Origin: Sinorhizobium alkalisoli
Lineage (GTDB): Bacteria > Pseudomonadota > Alphaproteobacteria > Rhizobiales > Rhizobiaceae
Direction: 5' to 3'
Length of the DNA stretch: 64,000 nt
Assembly: GCF_008932245.1 (NCBI RefSeq)
Contig: NZ_CP034909.1
Coordinates: 2,555,001-2,619,000 of the forward strand
Part shown: positions 1 to 8,451 of the stretch, piece by piece
Numbering within the stretch: the stretch's first letter is position 1
Layout: each line of letters opens with the position of its first letter
Translations under genes and position numbers: made by a program
The notes under the pieces: model-generated
What the model saw: only the letters and a program-made list of their open reading frames with translations
What the model was told of the DNA's origin: nothing
The model's database searches: none

Positions 1-369
1 AGCGAGAGACGTCGTCGCCAGCAGCGCCGCCGCCCTCGTCAGTGATCGGGCTTATAGACCCACCCCCACCGACACGTCAACAGGCTTTTGCGAAAAAAAT
101 GACAGTTTTCTGACGAAGGCCGGCGGCGAAGGGCTTTGACGCCAAACGATTCTTTTTCGCACCCATTTCACCCCCTGTGGATAACCGTCTTCGCCCTCAC
201 TTCTTCACAATCGACCGATCTAAGCGGATCCACGTTTCGTTTCGGGTGGAAATACGCGTGGGCCGGCTATCGTCCACCCTCCGTGAATTGACTTCAACAC
301 GCGGAATGTGCACATCCTTCGCGCAACAAATTAATACGACAAATGCAAATCGGGGACATCCAGTCTGGC
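1..369. other. Intergenic region at left edge
   Basis: No gene is supported here. The first 80 bases hold a strong promoter-like sequence directed out of the window on the minus strand (separate entry). The rest is the upstream region of the M23 peptidase. A TTGACT near 288-293 could be part of a plus-strand promoter, but I see no convincing -10 partner. A 67-codon frame at 177-380 has no ribosome binding site or recognisable sequence and was not called. Confidence 0.5.
51..80 (-). promoter_or_regulatory. Strong sigma70-type promoter, rRNA-operon-like, reading out of the window
   Basis: On the minus strand there is TTGACG (75-80) and TATAAG (51-56) with an 18-base G-rich spacer, followed by a GC-rich discriminator (CCCGATCACTG). 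This is the architecture of rhizobial rrn promoters, and no start codon follows before the window ends. The promoter is seen directly. That it drives an rRNA operon is inference, because no 16S sequence is inside the window. Confidence 0.55.
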
Positions 370-2310
370 ATGATCAATGACAGGAACATGCTACGGTCGC
401 TCGGTGATCAGCCGCCGATCCTGGCGGATGGACGTCGTGCACCGGACCGGCGCGAAATCTCCATGCGCTGGCTCTCGGGGACGTTCCTGACGGGCATCAC
501 TTCCAGCCTTCTGATGGGGGTCGCGCTCTTTGCCGCTCTCGACGGCCGGCAACAATTGGCGATTCCGGCGGAAGCCTTTGCCGCCCTCGACCCATCTCAA
601 GGCATCAGCGCTGCCAAGCGCGGAAACCGCATCATCGCACCGAACGTCGTCGCCAAGCCGGCAGACAAGACTGTCATGGAGGTTTCGACGATGATCCATG
701 ACGGCGAGCGGGAGGTGGTTCGCCGTCAACCCTTCGTGCACGTTAAGATGGCGCTCGCCGCCAATCACCAGACCACGCAGGATTATCCCTCCTTCGATCC
801 GCTCGCGATCTTTTCCACCGAGGGGCCGGCCGAGGCGCCTGCGGTCAGGACTGGAACGATCTACGGTTCGGACGTGGAATCCGAGGTGGCGTTGAAGACG
901 GTCAACTTTCCTTTGAAGGGGGCGAGCTTGAAGTTCGGCCCCTCGATGTCGCTCGAGGAGGTGGAGGAAAACGTCCGAACCAATGGCTCTGTGCTGACGG
1001 AAGGCAGCACCCAGGTCGCCTCGCTCTTCTATGTCGACCCGCAGCGCTTCGCCTCCGACGACGGCAACCTCGACCTGATCCAGGGTCTAACAGCCCGCAT
1101 CGTCGAGGAAAATATGAGCGTTTCAGCCTATGAGAACATCACCAAGCAGAGCACCGAATATGCCGACGACGTCATACCGGTGCGTCGTGATACGGCGATA
1201 GCGACGGTGATGGAGAATGCCGGCTACGCCGAAGCCGAAGCCGAGGACGCCGCCGGCTATATCGAGGAAGCACTCGGCTCCAAGAACCTTACCGCCGGGG
1301 ATGTCTTGCGGATCGGCATCATCCAGAAGGGCGAAGAGGCGCACATCGTGCGGGCGACGATCTATTCGCGCAACCGGCATGTGCTGACGATGGCGGTCGA
1401 TGATCATGGGCGTTTCGTTCCCGGTGCGGAACCGCCGAAGCTCGATGCGGTCGAGACCGCCTTCGACGACACGGGCGTGCCGGTGGTCACCAGCGGCCAT
1501 GACCTGCCACGGGTCTATGACGGCATCTATCGGGCGGCACTTTCCTACGGGATGAGTTCTGACATGGTCGCGTTGCTCGTCAGGCTGCTGGCGAGCAATG
1601 TCGACTTCCAGGCGCAGCTGAAGCCCGCGGACTCGCTTGAGGCCTTCTTCTCGGTTGCCGACGAAGGCGGCCTCGCGACCGAGGATTCGGAGCTTCTCTA
1701 TGTTAATGCCAAGTTCGGCGACGCCGAGACGCGCTTCTACCGTTTCCAGGATCCCGAGGATAATTCGATCGACTATTTCGACCAGGACGGCAAGAGCATC
1801 CGCCAGTTCCTGTTACGTAATCCGGTCCCGAACGGTCGCTTCCGGTCGGGCTTCGGCATGCGCCGCCACCCGATCCTCGGTTTCTCTCGCATGCATACAG
1901 GCGTCGACTGGGCGGCTCCGCGCGGAACCCCGATCATCGCCGCCGGCAATGGCGTGGTACAGAGTGCCGGCTGGGACTCCGGCGGCTACGGCAACCAGAC
2001 GCTGATCCGGCATGCCAACGGCTATGTCTCGTCCTATAACCACCAGAGTGCGATTGCCAAGAACGTCAAACCCGGCGCAAAGGTCGTCCAGGGCCAGGTG
2101 ATCGGCTGGGTCGGAACCACCGGTCTCTCGACGGGTCCCCACCTCCACTACGAGTTGATCGTAAACGGCAACAAGGTTGACCCGCTGCGCGTCCGCCTGC
2201 CGGGCGGCAAGTCGCTCTCCGGCGAAGCGCTGGCGCAGTTCGAGAAGGAGCGGCAGCGGATCGACGAACTCCTCGGCAAGGACGATGCCAACGAGGTGGC
2301 GAGCAAGTAG
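370..2310 (+). CDS. rgsM: M23 family metallopeptidase, membrane-anchored (RgsM-like)
   Basis: Periplasmic peptidoglycan endopeptidase-type protein of 646 aa from this start. One N-terminal membrane segment (roughly residues 35-58) precedes a long periplasmic region and a C-terminal LytM/M23 domain. The zinc ligands are present: HTGVD (His509, Asp513) and the PHLHYE motif (His591, His593), so the domain looks catalytically complete. The size, single anchor and position beside clpB match the rhizobial protein RgsM, which works with RgsP in unipolar growth. That assignment is from memory of the family and is not proven here. The start is uncertain: ATG at 343, 370 and 388 are all in frame, and 388 has the best AGGA spacing. 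It converges with clpB across a strong hairpin. Confidence 0.85.
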   Translation: MINDRNMLRSLGDQPPILADGRRAPDRREISMRWLSGTFLTGITSSLLMGVALFAALDGRQQLAIPAEAFAALDPSQGISAAKRGNRIIAPNVVAKPADKTVMEVSTMIHDGEREVVRRQPFVHVKMALAANHQTTQDYPSFDPLAIFSTEGPAEAPAVRTGTIYGSDVESEVALKTVNFPLKGASLKFGPSMSLEEVEENVRTNGSVLTEGSTQVASLFYVDPQRFASDDGNLDLIQGLTARIVEENMSVSAYENITKQSTEYADDVIPVRRDTAIATVMENAGYAEAEAEDAAGYIEEALGSKNLTAGDVLRIGIIQKGEEAHIVRATIYSRNRHVLTMAVDDHGRFVPGAEPPKLDAVETAFDDTGVPVVTSGHDLPRVYDGIYRAALSYGMSSDMVALLVRLLASNVDFQAQLKPADSLEAFFSVADEGGLATEDSELLYVNAKFGDAETRFYRFQDPEDNSIDYFDQDGKSIRQFLLRNPVPNGRFRSGFGMRRHPILGFSRMHTGVDWAAPRGTPIIAAGNGVVQSAGWDSGGYGNQTLIRHANGYVSSYNHQSAIAKNVKPGAKVVQGQVIGWVGTTGLSTGPHLHYELIVNGNKVDPLRVRLPGGKSLSGEALAQFEKERQRIDELLGKDDANEVASK

Positions 2311-2324
2311 CCCGTATTCGCCTT

Positions 2325-2367
2325 ATGCAGATGGGCCGCCTGTGGCGCTACGGGCGGCCCTCTGCAT
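2325..2367. terminator. Hairpin between convergent M23 gene and clpB
   Basis: ATGCAGA plus GGGCCGCC (2325-2340, with one bulged T) pairs with GGCGGCCC plus TCTGCAT (2353-2367), giving a 15-bp stem with a 12-nt loop. It lies 15 bp after the peptidase stop and 50 bp beyond the clpB stop, so it can serve both directions. There is no T-run on either side, so it may be a transcript-end stabiliser and not a classical intrinsic terminator. Confidence 0.55.
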
Positions 2368-2416
2368 GAAGCAGCAACCTTGTGCATCCTGGGACGGCGC
2401 CGTCAACGCACAGGGT

Positions 2417-5023
2417 TCACGCGGCTTCCTGTGCTGAGCTTGAGCCGCGCTTGAAGGTCAGCCGATCGGAGCCGGCGAGAATCTTGACCGCCGAGCCGTC
2501 CGGGAACTCGCCCTGCAGCATCTTCTCCGCCAGCGGATCCTGGACATATTTCTGGATCGCCCGCTTCAAGGGCCGCGCACCATAGGCCGGATCATAGCCC
2601 CGCTCGGAGAGGAAATTCCGCGCCTCGTCTTCGAGCTCGATGGTAATCTTGCGCTCGGCGAGCAGCCTGCGCAGCCTTTCGAGCTGAATATCGACGATGG
2701 CTCCCATTTGCGCGCGCCGCAGCCGGTGGAAGAGGATGATCTCGTCCACCCGGTTCAGGAATTCGGGCCGGAAAGCGGCTCGCACCACCTCCATCACCTG
2801 CTCGCGCACGACATCGCTGTCCTGGTCTTCGCCAAGCCCTGTCAGATACTCCGCCCCGAGATTCGAGGTCATGATGATCATCGTATTTTTGAAGTCGACG
2901 GTGCGACCCTGACCATCGGTCAGACGACCGTCGTCGAGCACCTGAAGCAGCACATTGAAGACGTCCGGGTGCGCCTTCTCGATCTCATCGAACAGCACTA
3001 CCTGATAGGGCCTGCGGCGAACGGATTCGGTAAGCGCTCCCCCCTCTTCGTAACCGACATAGCCGGGCGGCGCACCGATCAGCCGGGCAACCGAGTGCTT
3101 CTCCATATATTCCGACATGTCGATCCGCATCAGCGCAGTCTCGTCGTCGAAAAGGAATCGAGCAAGCGCCTTGGTAAGTTCTGTCTTACCGACGCCGGTC
3201 GGACCAAGGAAGATGAAAGAACCGATCGGCCGATTTGGGTCCTGAAGCCCGGCGCGAGAGCGGCGAACCGCTCGCGACACGGCCTGGACCGCATCGCCCT
3301 GGCCGACGACCCATTTCGCCAATTCGTCCTCCATCCGGAGCAGCTTTTCCCGCTCGCCTTCGAGCATCTTGTCGACGGGAATGCCGGTCCAGCGCGAAAC
3401 GACATGGGCGATATGGTCCGGCGTCACCACCTCCTGCACCATGGCCTTGGCGCTCGAACTATCCTGGCTTTCCGCCTCGGCGAGTTCTTTCTCCAATTTC
3501 GGAATGACGCCGTAGGCGAGTTCGCCCGCCCGCTGGAATTCGCCCTTGCGCTGGGCGATCTGTAGCTCGTTTCTTGCTTCGTCGAGCTCCTTCTTGAGAT
3601 CGGCGGCACGGCCGAGCTTCTGTTTCTCGGCCTGCCACCGCGCGGTCAGCGTCGCCGCCTGTTCCTCGAGCGCGGCCAGATCGAACTCCAGCTTTTCCAG
3701 GCGATCCTTGGAGGAGGCATCGGTCTCCTTTTTCAAAGCCTCGCGCTCGATCTTCAGCTGGATGACACGCCGATCGAGCTCGTCGAGCTCCTCGGGCTTG
3801 GAATCGACCTGCATCCGCAGTCTCGACGCGGCCTCGTCCATGAGATCGATTGCCTTGTCCGGCAAAAACCGGTCGGTGATGTAGCGGTTGGAAAGGGTCG
3901 CGGCCGAGACCAGTGCCGAATCGGATATCCGCACCTTGTGGTGCTGCTCGTACTTCTCCTTGAGCCCGCGCAGGATTGAGATCGTATCCTCGACCGACGG
4001 TTCGTCGACGAAGACCGGCTGGAACCGTCGGGCAAGAGCCGCATCCTTCTCGACATGCTTGCGATATTCATCAAGCGTCGTCGCGCCGATGCAGTGCAGT
4101 TCGCCGCGAGCCAGTGCCGGTTTCAGGAGATTCGACGCGTCCATCGCGCCGTCCGCCTTGCCGGCGCCGACGAGAGTATGCATCTCGTCGATGAAGAGGA
4201 TGATCTCGCCTTCCTCGGAGCGCACCTCGTTGAGTACCGCCTTCAGTCGCTCCTCGAATTCTCCGCGGTACTTCGCGCCGGCGATCAATGCCCCCATATC
4301 GAGCGCCATGAGCCGCTTGTCCTTGAGGCTCTCGGGTACGTCGCCATTGACGATGCGGAGCGACAGCCCCTCGGCAATCGCCGTCTTGCCGACGCCAGGC
4401 TCACCGATCAGCACCGGATTGTTCTTCGTGCGGCGCGACAGCACCTGGATTGTGCGGCGGATTTCGTCATCGCGGCCAATCACCGGATCGAGCTTGCCAT
4501 CGCGCGCTTCCGCCGTCAGATCGCGTGCATATTTCTTCAGCGAATCGAAGCCCTGCTCGGCATTCGCGCTGTCGGCCGTCCGGCCTTTGCGAATGTCGTT
4601 GATCACCTGATTGAGTTTCGTCGGTGTCACGCCAGCCTTCGAGAGGATCGCAGCGGTAGAGGCCGAACTCTCGACCGCGAGGGCCAAAAGCAGCCGCTCG
4701 ACGGTGACGAAGCTGTCGCCGGCTTTTTGTGCCGCGTCCTCGGCCGTGGTAAACACCTTGGCAAGCGGCTGTGAAAGATAGACGGAACCGCTGCCGCCGG
4801 TCACCTTAGGAAGCTTTGCCAGCGCCTGCGCAGTACCCGTCCGCGCTTCGCGTGCGTCGCCGCCGGCGCGCTCGATGAGCGATGCCGCCATCCCTTGATC
4901 GTCGTCAAGCAAGACCTTGAGAACGTGCTCCGGCGTGAACTGTTGATGTCCCTCCGCCAGGGCATAGGTCTGCGCCGATTGCAGGAAACCACGCACACGC
5001 TCGGAATATTTTTCGATATTCAT
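2417..5023 (-). CDS. clpB: ATP-dependent disaggregase ClpB (Hsp104 family)
   Basis: An 868-aa ClpB, the usual length. Order: Clp N-terminal repeats (about 1-145), AAA+ domain 1 with Walker [10 protein letters not shown] near residue 205, a long coiled-coil middle domain rich in Lys/Glu/Leu (about 410-530), and AAA+ domain 2 with GPTGVGKTE near residue 605. It has no ClpP-binding loop, as expected for ClpB. With DnaK/DnaJ/GrpE it pulls proteins out of aggregates in the cytoplasm. ATG is preceded by a GGAGG-like site (cttacctcc on the plus strand). It is monocistronic, with a candidate heat-shock promoter upstream (5158-5184). Confidence 0.97.
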   Translation of the reverse strand: MNIEKYSERVRGFLQSAQTYALAEGHQQFTPEHVLKVLLDDDQGMAASLIERAGGDAREARTGTAQALAKLPKVTGGSGSVYLSQPLAKVFTTAEDAAQKAGDSFVTVERLLLALAVESSASTAAILSKAGVTPTKLNQVINDIRKGRTADSANAEQGFDSLKKYARDLTAEARDGKLDPVIGRDDEIRRTIQVLSRRTKNNPVLIGEPGVGKTAIAEGLSLRIVNGDVPESLKDKRLMALDMGALIAGAKYRGEFEERLKAVLNEVRSEEGEIILFIDEMHTLVGAGKADGAMDASNLLKPALARGELHCIGATTLDEYRKHVEKDAALARRFQPVFVDEPSVEDTISILRGLKEKYEQHHKVRISDSALVSAATLSNRYITDRFLPDKAIDLMDEAASRLRMQVDSKPEELDELDRRVIQLKIEREALKKETDASSKDRLEKLEFDLAALEEQAATLTARWQAEKQKLGRAADLKKELDEARNELQIAQRKGEFQRAGELAYGVIPKLEKELAEAESQDSSSAKAMVQEVVTPDHIAHVVSRWTGIPVDKMLEGEREKLLRMEDELAKWVVGQGDAVQAVSRAVRRSRAGLQDPNRPIGSFIFLGPTGVGKTELTKALARFLFDDETALMRIDMSEYMEKHSVARLIGAPPGYVGYEEGGALTESVRRRPYQVVLFDEIEKAHPDVFNVLLQVLDDGRLTDGQGRTVDFKNTMIIMTSNLGAEYLTGLGEDQDSDVVREQVMEVVRAAFRPEFLNRVDEIILFHRLRRAQMGAIVDIQLERLRRLLAERKITIELEDEARNFLSERGYDPAYGARPLKRAIQKYVQDPLAEKMLQGEFPDGSAVKILAGSDRLTFKRGSSSAQEAA

Positions 5024-5157
5024 AACTTACCTCCATAGCCCGGCAAGCCCATCGTGGTGGCACTGGCCGGAGTTTCAGGATCAGGCTCCCGCATCGGCAA
5101 GCCTGTCATCGACGCCTCGTCCTCGCCTTGCGCGGGATCAAGTCTTCGAAGGGGAAT

Positions 5158-5184
5158 ATGGGGCAGCATTTTAGGAAATTAAAG
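5158..5184 (-). promoter_or_regulatory. Candidate RpoH (sigma32) promoter of clpB
   Basis: On the minus strand CTTTAA (5179-5184) is followed after 15 bases by CCCCAT (5158-5163, continuing as CCCCATAT). The -10 matches the heat-shock CCCCAT core well; the -35 differs from CTTGAA at two positions. It sits about 135 bp before the clpB start, and clpB is a standard heat-shock gene. The leader between the two is long, so an additional promoter is possible. Confidence 0.4.
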
Positions 5185-5396
5185 GTGGGTATATCACCGC
5201 TTTTCCGAAATCAGATTTGCGGGAACGCGAGGATTCCGGGGGCTGTTGATGGCAAGATGAGCCGCTCGGCGTTCTGCAGCTGGCGCTGGCCCATCGGCCC
5301 GAAAATCGGACCCGGCTTTCCGAAATCGATACACAGAGTCAAAGAATACAACGATACTTGCGCGTCCGAAACGACGCGCGGCGTTGCAATACAGAA

Positions 5397-5418
5397 GGCC
5401 CGGCCATGAGACCGGGCC
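5397..5418 (-). terminator. Possible terminator of the DUF4167 gene
   Basis: GGCCCGG and CCGGGCC form a perfect 7-bp stem with an 8-nt loop, 25 bp beyond the stop codon. It is followed on the minus strand only by TTCTGTA, a weak U tract. Confidence 0.45.
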
Positions 5419-5442
5419 CTACTTGACACGTGCGCTTGTCTT

Positions 5443-6084
5443 TTATTCCGATGCCGCCAATGCCGCCGCATCGCCAGATGCCGGAGCTTCACCCGCTGCA
5501 CCCTCTTCTGAGGCGGTCCGGCGTGGCTGGCGGCGCGGCCGAGACGCACTGCGGCGGCGCGATGATGCCCGGCCGGACGACTGCGTTTCCTCTTCCAGAG
5601 CGACCTCGGCAGGCACGCCTTCGATCACCGGCTGCGGTCCGGAACCGTCAACCACCGGCTGCGGCTCAATTGCGGGCGTTACTGCCACCGGCGCCGGCGC
5701 CGGTTCTGCAAAGACCTGCTCCTGATCCAGATCTTCCTGCTCGCGGTCGGTCAGATCGCGATCCTGCTGATCCTGGCGGTCGTCCCGCTGGAAGCGATCC
5801 TGCATCTGTGCCTGTGCTGCCGCGATGATGCGGTTGTAGTGCTCGGCGTGCTGGAGGTAGTTTTCGGCGATGACGCGGTCGCCGGCGCTTTGGGCGTCAC
5901 GTGCGAGCGCTGCATATTTTTCAGCAATATGCTGCGCTGTGCCGCGAATCTTCACGTCCGGGCCGGAGCTGTCATAGGTGCGCGTCAACGGATTGGAGCC
6001 CTTGCGGTTACCATTGCCGTTATTGTTGTTGCTATTATTGTTATTTCGCCCACGGCCGCGCTTATTTTGCTGTCCTGGCCTCAT
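5443..6084 (-). CDS. DUF4167 domain-containing protein
   Basis: A 213-aa protein with three parts: a basic, Arg/Gly/Asn-rich start (an RGRGRNN-type tract with Asn runs, residues about 8-28), a conserved block of about 70 residues (SSGPDVKIRGTAQHIAEKYA onward, typical of DUF4167), and a Gln/Glu/Asp-rich, Ala/Pro-rich, Arg-ending tail. The basic low-complexity start and RG-like content suggest nucleic-acid binding, but the function is unknown. The family is largely alphaproteobacterial. The start is set at MRPGQQ because the upstream 26 codons look non-coding and the conserved family begins there. It lies downstream of prmC on the same strand across a 330-bp gap. Confidence 0.85.
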   Translation of the reverse strand: MRPGQQNKRGRGRNNNNSNNNNGNGNRKGSNPLTRTYDSSGPDVKIRGTAQHIAEKYAALARDAQSAGDRVIAENYLQHAEHYNRIIAAAQAQMQDRFQRDDRQDQQDRDLTDREQEDLDQEQVFAEPAPAPVAVTPAIEPQPVVDGSGPQPVIEGVPAEVALEEETQSSGRASSRRRSASRPRRQPRRTASEEGAAGEAPASGDAAALAASE

Positions 6085-6414
6085 CGTCCATTCACCCGAA
6101 TCTTTTCTATAATGATCATATGGTTCCGCATCCCGGCCGGCTCTGCCGCGCCAGAAAAACACGCGCCGCAGCAGACCGTCTGTTCGCGATCTCGGCGCCG
6201 GCTGACGTCAAATTAACAGATACCCGCACAAGGCACTGTCGAACCCAAGCAACTCTTTCTTGAGAGCAATCCCCATTGGCCAGGCCATACTGGACCGAAT
6301 CTCCGGTCCATGACCCTCTGCCCAGTGCGCGGGCGCAAACTAGCCCGCTTCCTTCGGGATTCCAAGCCCTTTCTTTGCTCTTCAAGATAAGAGAGACGCC
6401 GGTGCAGCATTTTT
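6085..6414. other. Structured leader between prmC and DUF4167 gene, no gene seen
   Basis: Two clean hairpins are visible: GGACCG/CGGTCC at 6292-6309 (6-nt loop) and GCGGGC/GCCCGC at 6329-6348. Neither is followed by a T-run on the minus strand. The interval has no supported ORF. It could be a 5' leader of the DUF4167 gene, a prmC 3' end, or a small RNA. Confidence 0.4.
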
Positions 6415-7296
6415 TCAACGGTTGGTGCTGCCTTCGACGTCCTGCTCGAACACCAAGACCCGGTCGTTGCCGCCGAAATCCTTGGCGCTTTCAAGCAGGC
6501 GGAACCCCTCGCTCACGAACAGCGCCGCGACTGCCTGCTTCTGGTCGAAACCGATTTCCAAGCCTATTACACCGCCCGCCTCGATATGGCGGCCCGCGTG
6601 TAGAGCGATTGCGCGATAGGCATCAAGCCCGTCATCTCCGCCGTCAAGTGCGGCAGCCGGATCGTAGAGTCTCACTTCCGGCTCAAGCTTCTCGATAACT
6701 TTGGACCTGATATACGGCGGATTTGAGACGACGATGTCGAACCGTCCACCCACACCTTCAAACCACTTGCTTCGAAGGGTTTCGAAGCGTTCGGCCAGGC
6801 CGTTCCGCTTGGCGTTCTCGCTTGCGGTCGCCAAGGCTTCGTCCGATATATCGGTACCAAGGCCGCGCGCGTCAAGTACCGATGCGAGGAGCGCGAGACA
6901 GATGCCTCCGGTTCCGGTGCCGAGATCGATGATTCGGCAGTGTCCCTTGCAAGCGGCGATCCGGCGTGCGTACGGAATAAGTCGATCCACCAGCATTTCC
7001 GTATCCGGCCGCGGCTCGAGGGTTTCCCCGGACAGCTTGAGCGTCAATCCGTAGAACTCGCGTTCACCCAGAATGCGATAGACCGGCTCGCGACCCGCGC
7101 GGCGCTGAATTGCGGTCCGGATACGCTGAGCGTCGGCGTCGCTCACCGGATGCCGACCGCGGGTCATCAACTCCGCAAGAGACAGGCCGAGCAAACCCGA
7201 AACGAGATGGCGCGAATCCAGCGCCGCACCTTCGATGCCGGCGGCCATCAACCGATCGCGACTTTCGGCAAGAAGGCTGTCAACCGTCTCGGCCAT
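6415..7296 (-). CDS. prmC: Peptide chain release factor N5-glutamine methyltransferase PrmC (HemK)
   Basis: It methylates the glutamine of the GGQ motif in release factors RF1 and RF2 using S-adenosylmethionine. The protein is 293 aa, normal for the family, with an N-terminal helical substrate-binding domain (about 1-80) and a Rossmann methyltransferase domain. DLGTGTG (124-130) is the SAM-binding motif and NPPY (192-195) binds the target glutamine. It starts 6 bp after the stop of prfA, whose product is its substrate, so the two are surely one operon. Confidence 0.96.
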   Translation of the reverse strand: MAETVDSLLAESRDRLMAAGIEGAALDSRHLVSGLLGLSLAELMTRGRHPVSDADAQRIRTAIQRRAGREPVYRILGEREFYGLTLKLSGETLEPRPDTEMLVDRLIPYARRIAACKGHCRIIDLGTGTGGICLALLASVLDARGLGTDISDEALATASENAKRNGLAERFETLRSKWFEGVGGRFDIVVSNPPYIRSKVIEKLEPEVRLYDPAAALDGGDDGLDAYRAIALHAGRHIEAGGVIGLEIGFDQKQAVAALFVSEGFRLLESAKDFGGNDRVLVFEQDVEGSTNR

Positions 7297-7302
7297 CGCT
7301 GC

Positions 7303-8385
7303 TCAGTTCTGCTTTTCGCCGAGGAGGGCGAGCTGGCTTGCCTGATGGTCCGCCAGGAGCGCATCAACCACCTCGTCGATCTCGCCTTCCATCATCCGAT
7401 CGAGCTTGTAGAGCGTCAGGTTGATCCGGTGATCGGTCACCCGGCCCTGCGGAAAGTTATAGGTGCGAATGCGCTCCGAACGGTCGCCGGAACCGACCTG
7501 ATTCTTGCGATCGGCGGAGCGCTCGTTCTCGGCACGCTGGCGCTCCATGTCGTAAAGCCGCGAACGCAGTACCTGCATCGCCTTGGCTCGATTCTGGTGC
7601 TGCGACTTCTCCGAACTCGTAACAACGATGCCGGTCGGCAGATGCGTGACTCGGACGGCCGAGTCGGTTGTGTTGACATGCTGACCGCCTGCGCCTGATG
7701 AGCGCATCGTATCGATGCGGATATCCTCCGGCCGGATCTCCACGTCGATCTCCTCGGCCTCCGGAAGCACGGCGACGGTTGCAGCTGACGTGTGGATGCG
7801 GCCGCTTGCTTCCGTCTCCGGCACGCGCTGCACCCGATGAACGCCCGACTCGAATTTCAGCCGCGAGAACACGCCGCGGCCGGAGACGGTCGCGATGATT
7901 TCCTTGAAGCCGCCAGCTTCCCCCTCGCTTGCTGAAAGCACCTCGACGCGCCACCCCTTGGTCGCGGCATACCGCTCGTACATGCGGAAGAGATCGCCGG
8001 CAAAGAGTGCCGCTTCCGAGCCGCCGGTGCCGGCGCGGATCTCGAGAATGGCGCTTTTCTCGTCTGCCGCATCCTTCGGGAGCAGCAGGACCTGGATTTC
8101 CTGCTCGAGCGCTTCGATCCTCTCCTCAAGCTGCGGCCGCTCCATTTCCGCAAGGTCGCGCATGTCCTTGTCCGTCGACCGGTCGTCAAGCAAGGCGTCG
8201 ATGTCGGCAAGCTCGTCCTCTGCCTTCTGGTAGGCGCGGATCTTCGTTACCACCGACTGTAGCTCTGAATATTCCGAAGCGAGCTTCACATAGACATCGG
8301 CTGAAGGACCGGCAGACATGCGGGCCTCGATTTCGCCGAACCGTCGTTCGAGTTCGCGCATCTTTTCAACAGGAAGGTTGGCCAA
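7303..8385 (-). CDS. prfA: Peptide chain release factor 1
   Basis: RF1 recognises UAA and UAG and triggers peptidyl-tRNA hydrolysis on the ribosome. It is 360 aa, the standard length. The stop-codon reading tripeptide region is seen as [13 protein letters not shown] (P-E-T in place of E. coli PAT), and the catalytic GGQ is in [16 protein letters not shown]. The GGQ region and PxT identify RF1, not RF2. It is first of the prfA-prmC pair and follows ptsP on the same strand after 66 bp. Confidence 0.97.
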   Translation of the reverse strand: MANLPVEKMRELERRFGEIEARMSAGPSADVYVKLASEYSELQSVVTKIRAYQKAEDELADIDALLDDRSTDKDMRDLAEMERPQLEERIEALEQEIQVLLLPKDAADEKSAILEIRAGTGGSEAALFAGDLFRMYERYAATKGWRVEVLSASEGEAGGFKEIIATVSGRGVFSRLKFESGVHRVQRVPETEASGRIHTSAATVAVLPEAEEIDVEIRPEDIRIDTMRSSGAGGQHVNTTDSAVRVTHLPTGIVVTSSEKSQHQNRAKAMQVLRSRLYDMERQRAENERSADRKNQVGSGDRSERIRTYNFPQGRVTDHRINLTLYKLDRMMEGEIDEVVDALLADHQASQLALLGEKQN

Positions 8386-8451
8386 CTGTCACTCCAAATA
8401 CACTCACCCGCCCGAACCCCGCCGGACGAGAACAAGACGCTCTCGTTCGAT

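Larger units (their letters stand above)
5024..5442. other. Intergenic region clpB to DUF4167 gene, with repeat remnants
   Basis: It holds the clpB leader and putative heat-shock promoter. It also holds a degenerate mosaic repeat: 5299-5330 resembles the CCGAAAATCGG unit seen at 58503 and 50286, and 5350-5390 contains GCGCGTCcgaaaCGACGCGC. A GC hairpin near 5397-5418 follows the DUF4167 gene. No gene is supported. Confidence 0.6.
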
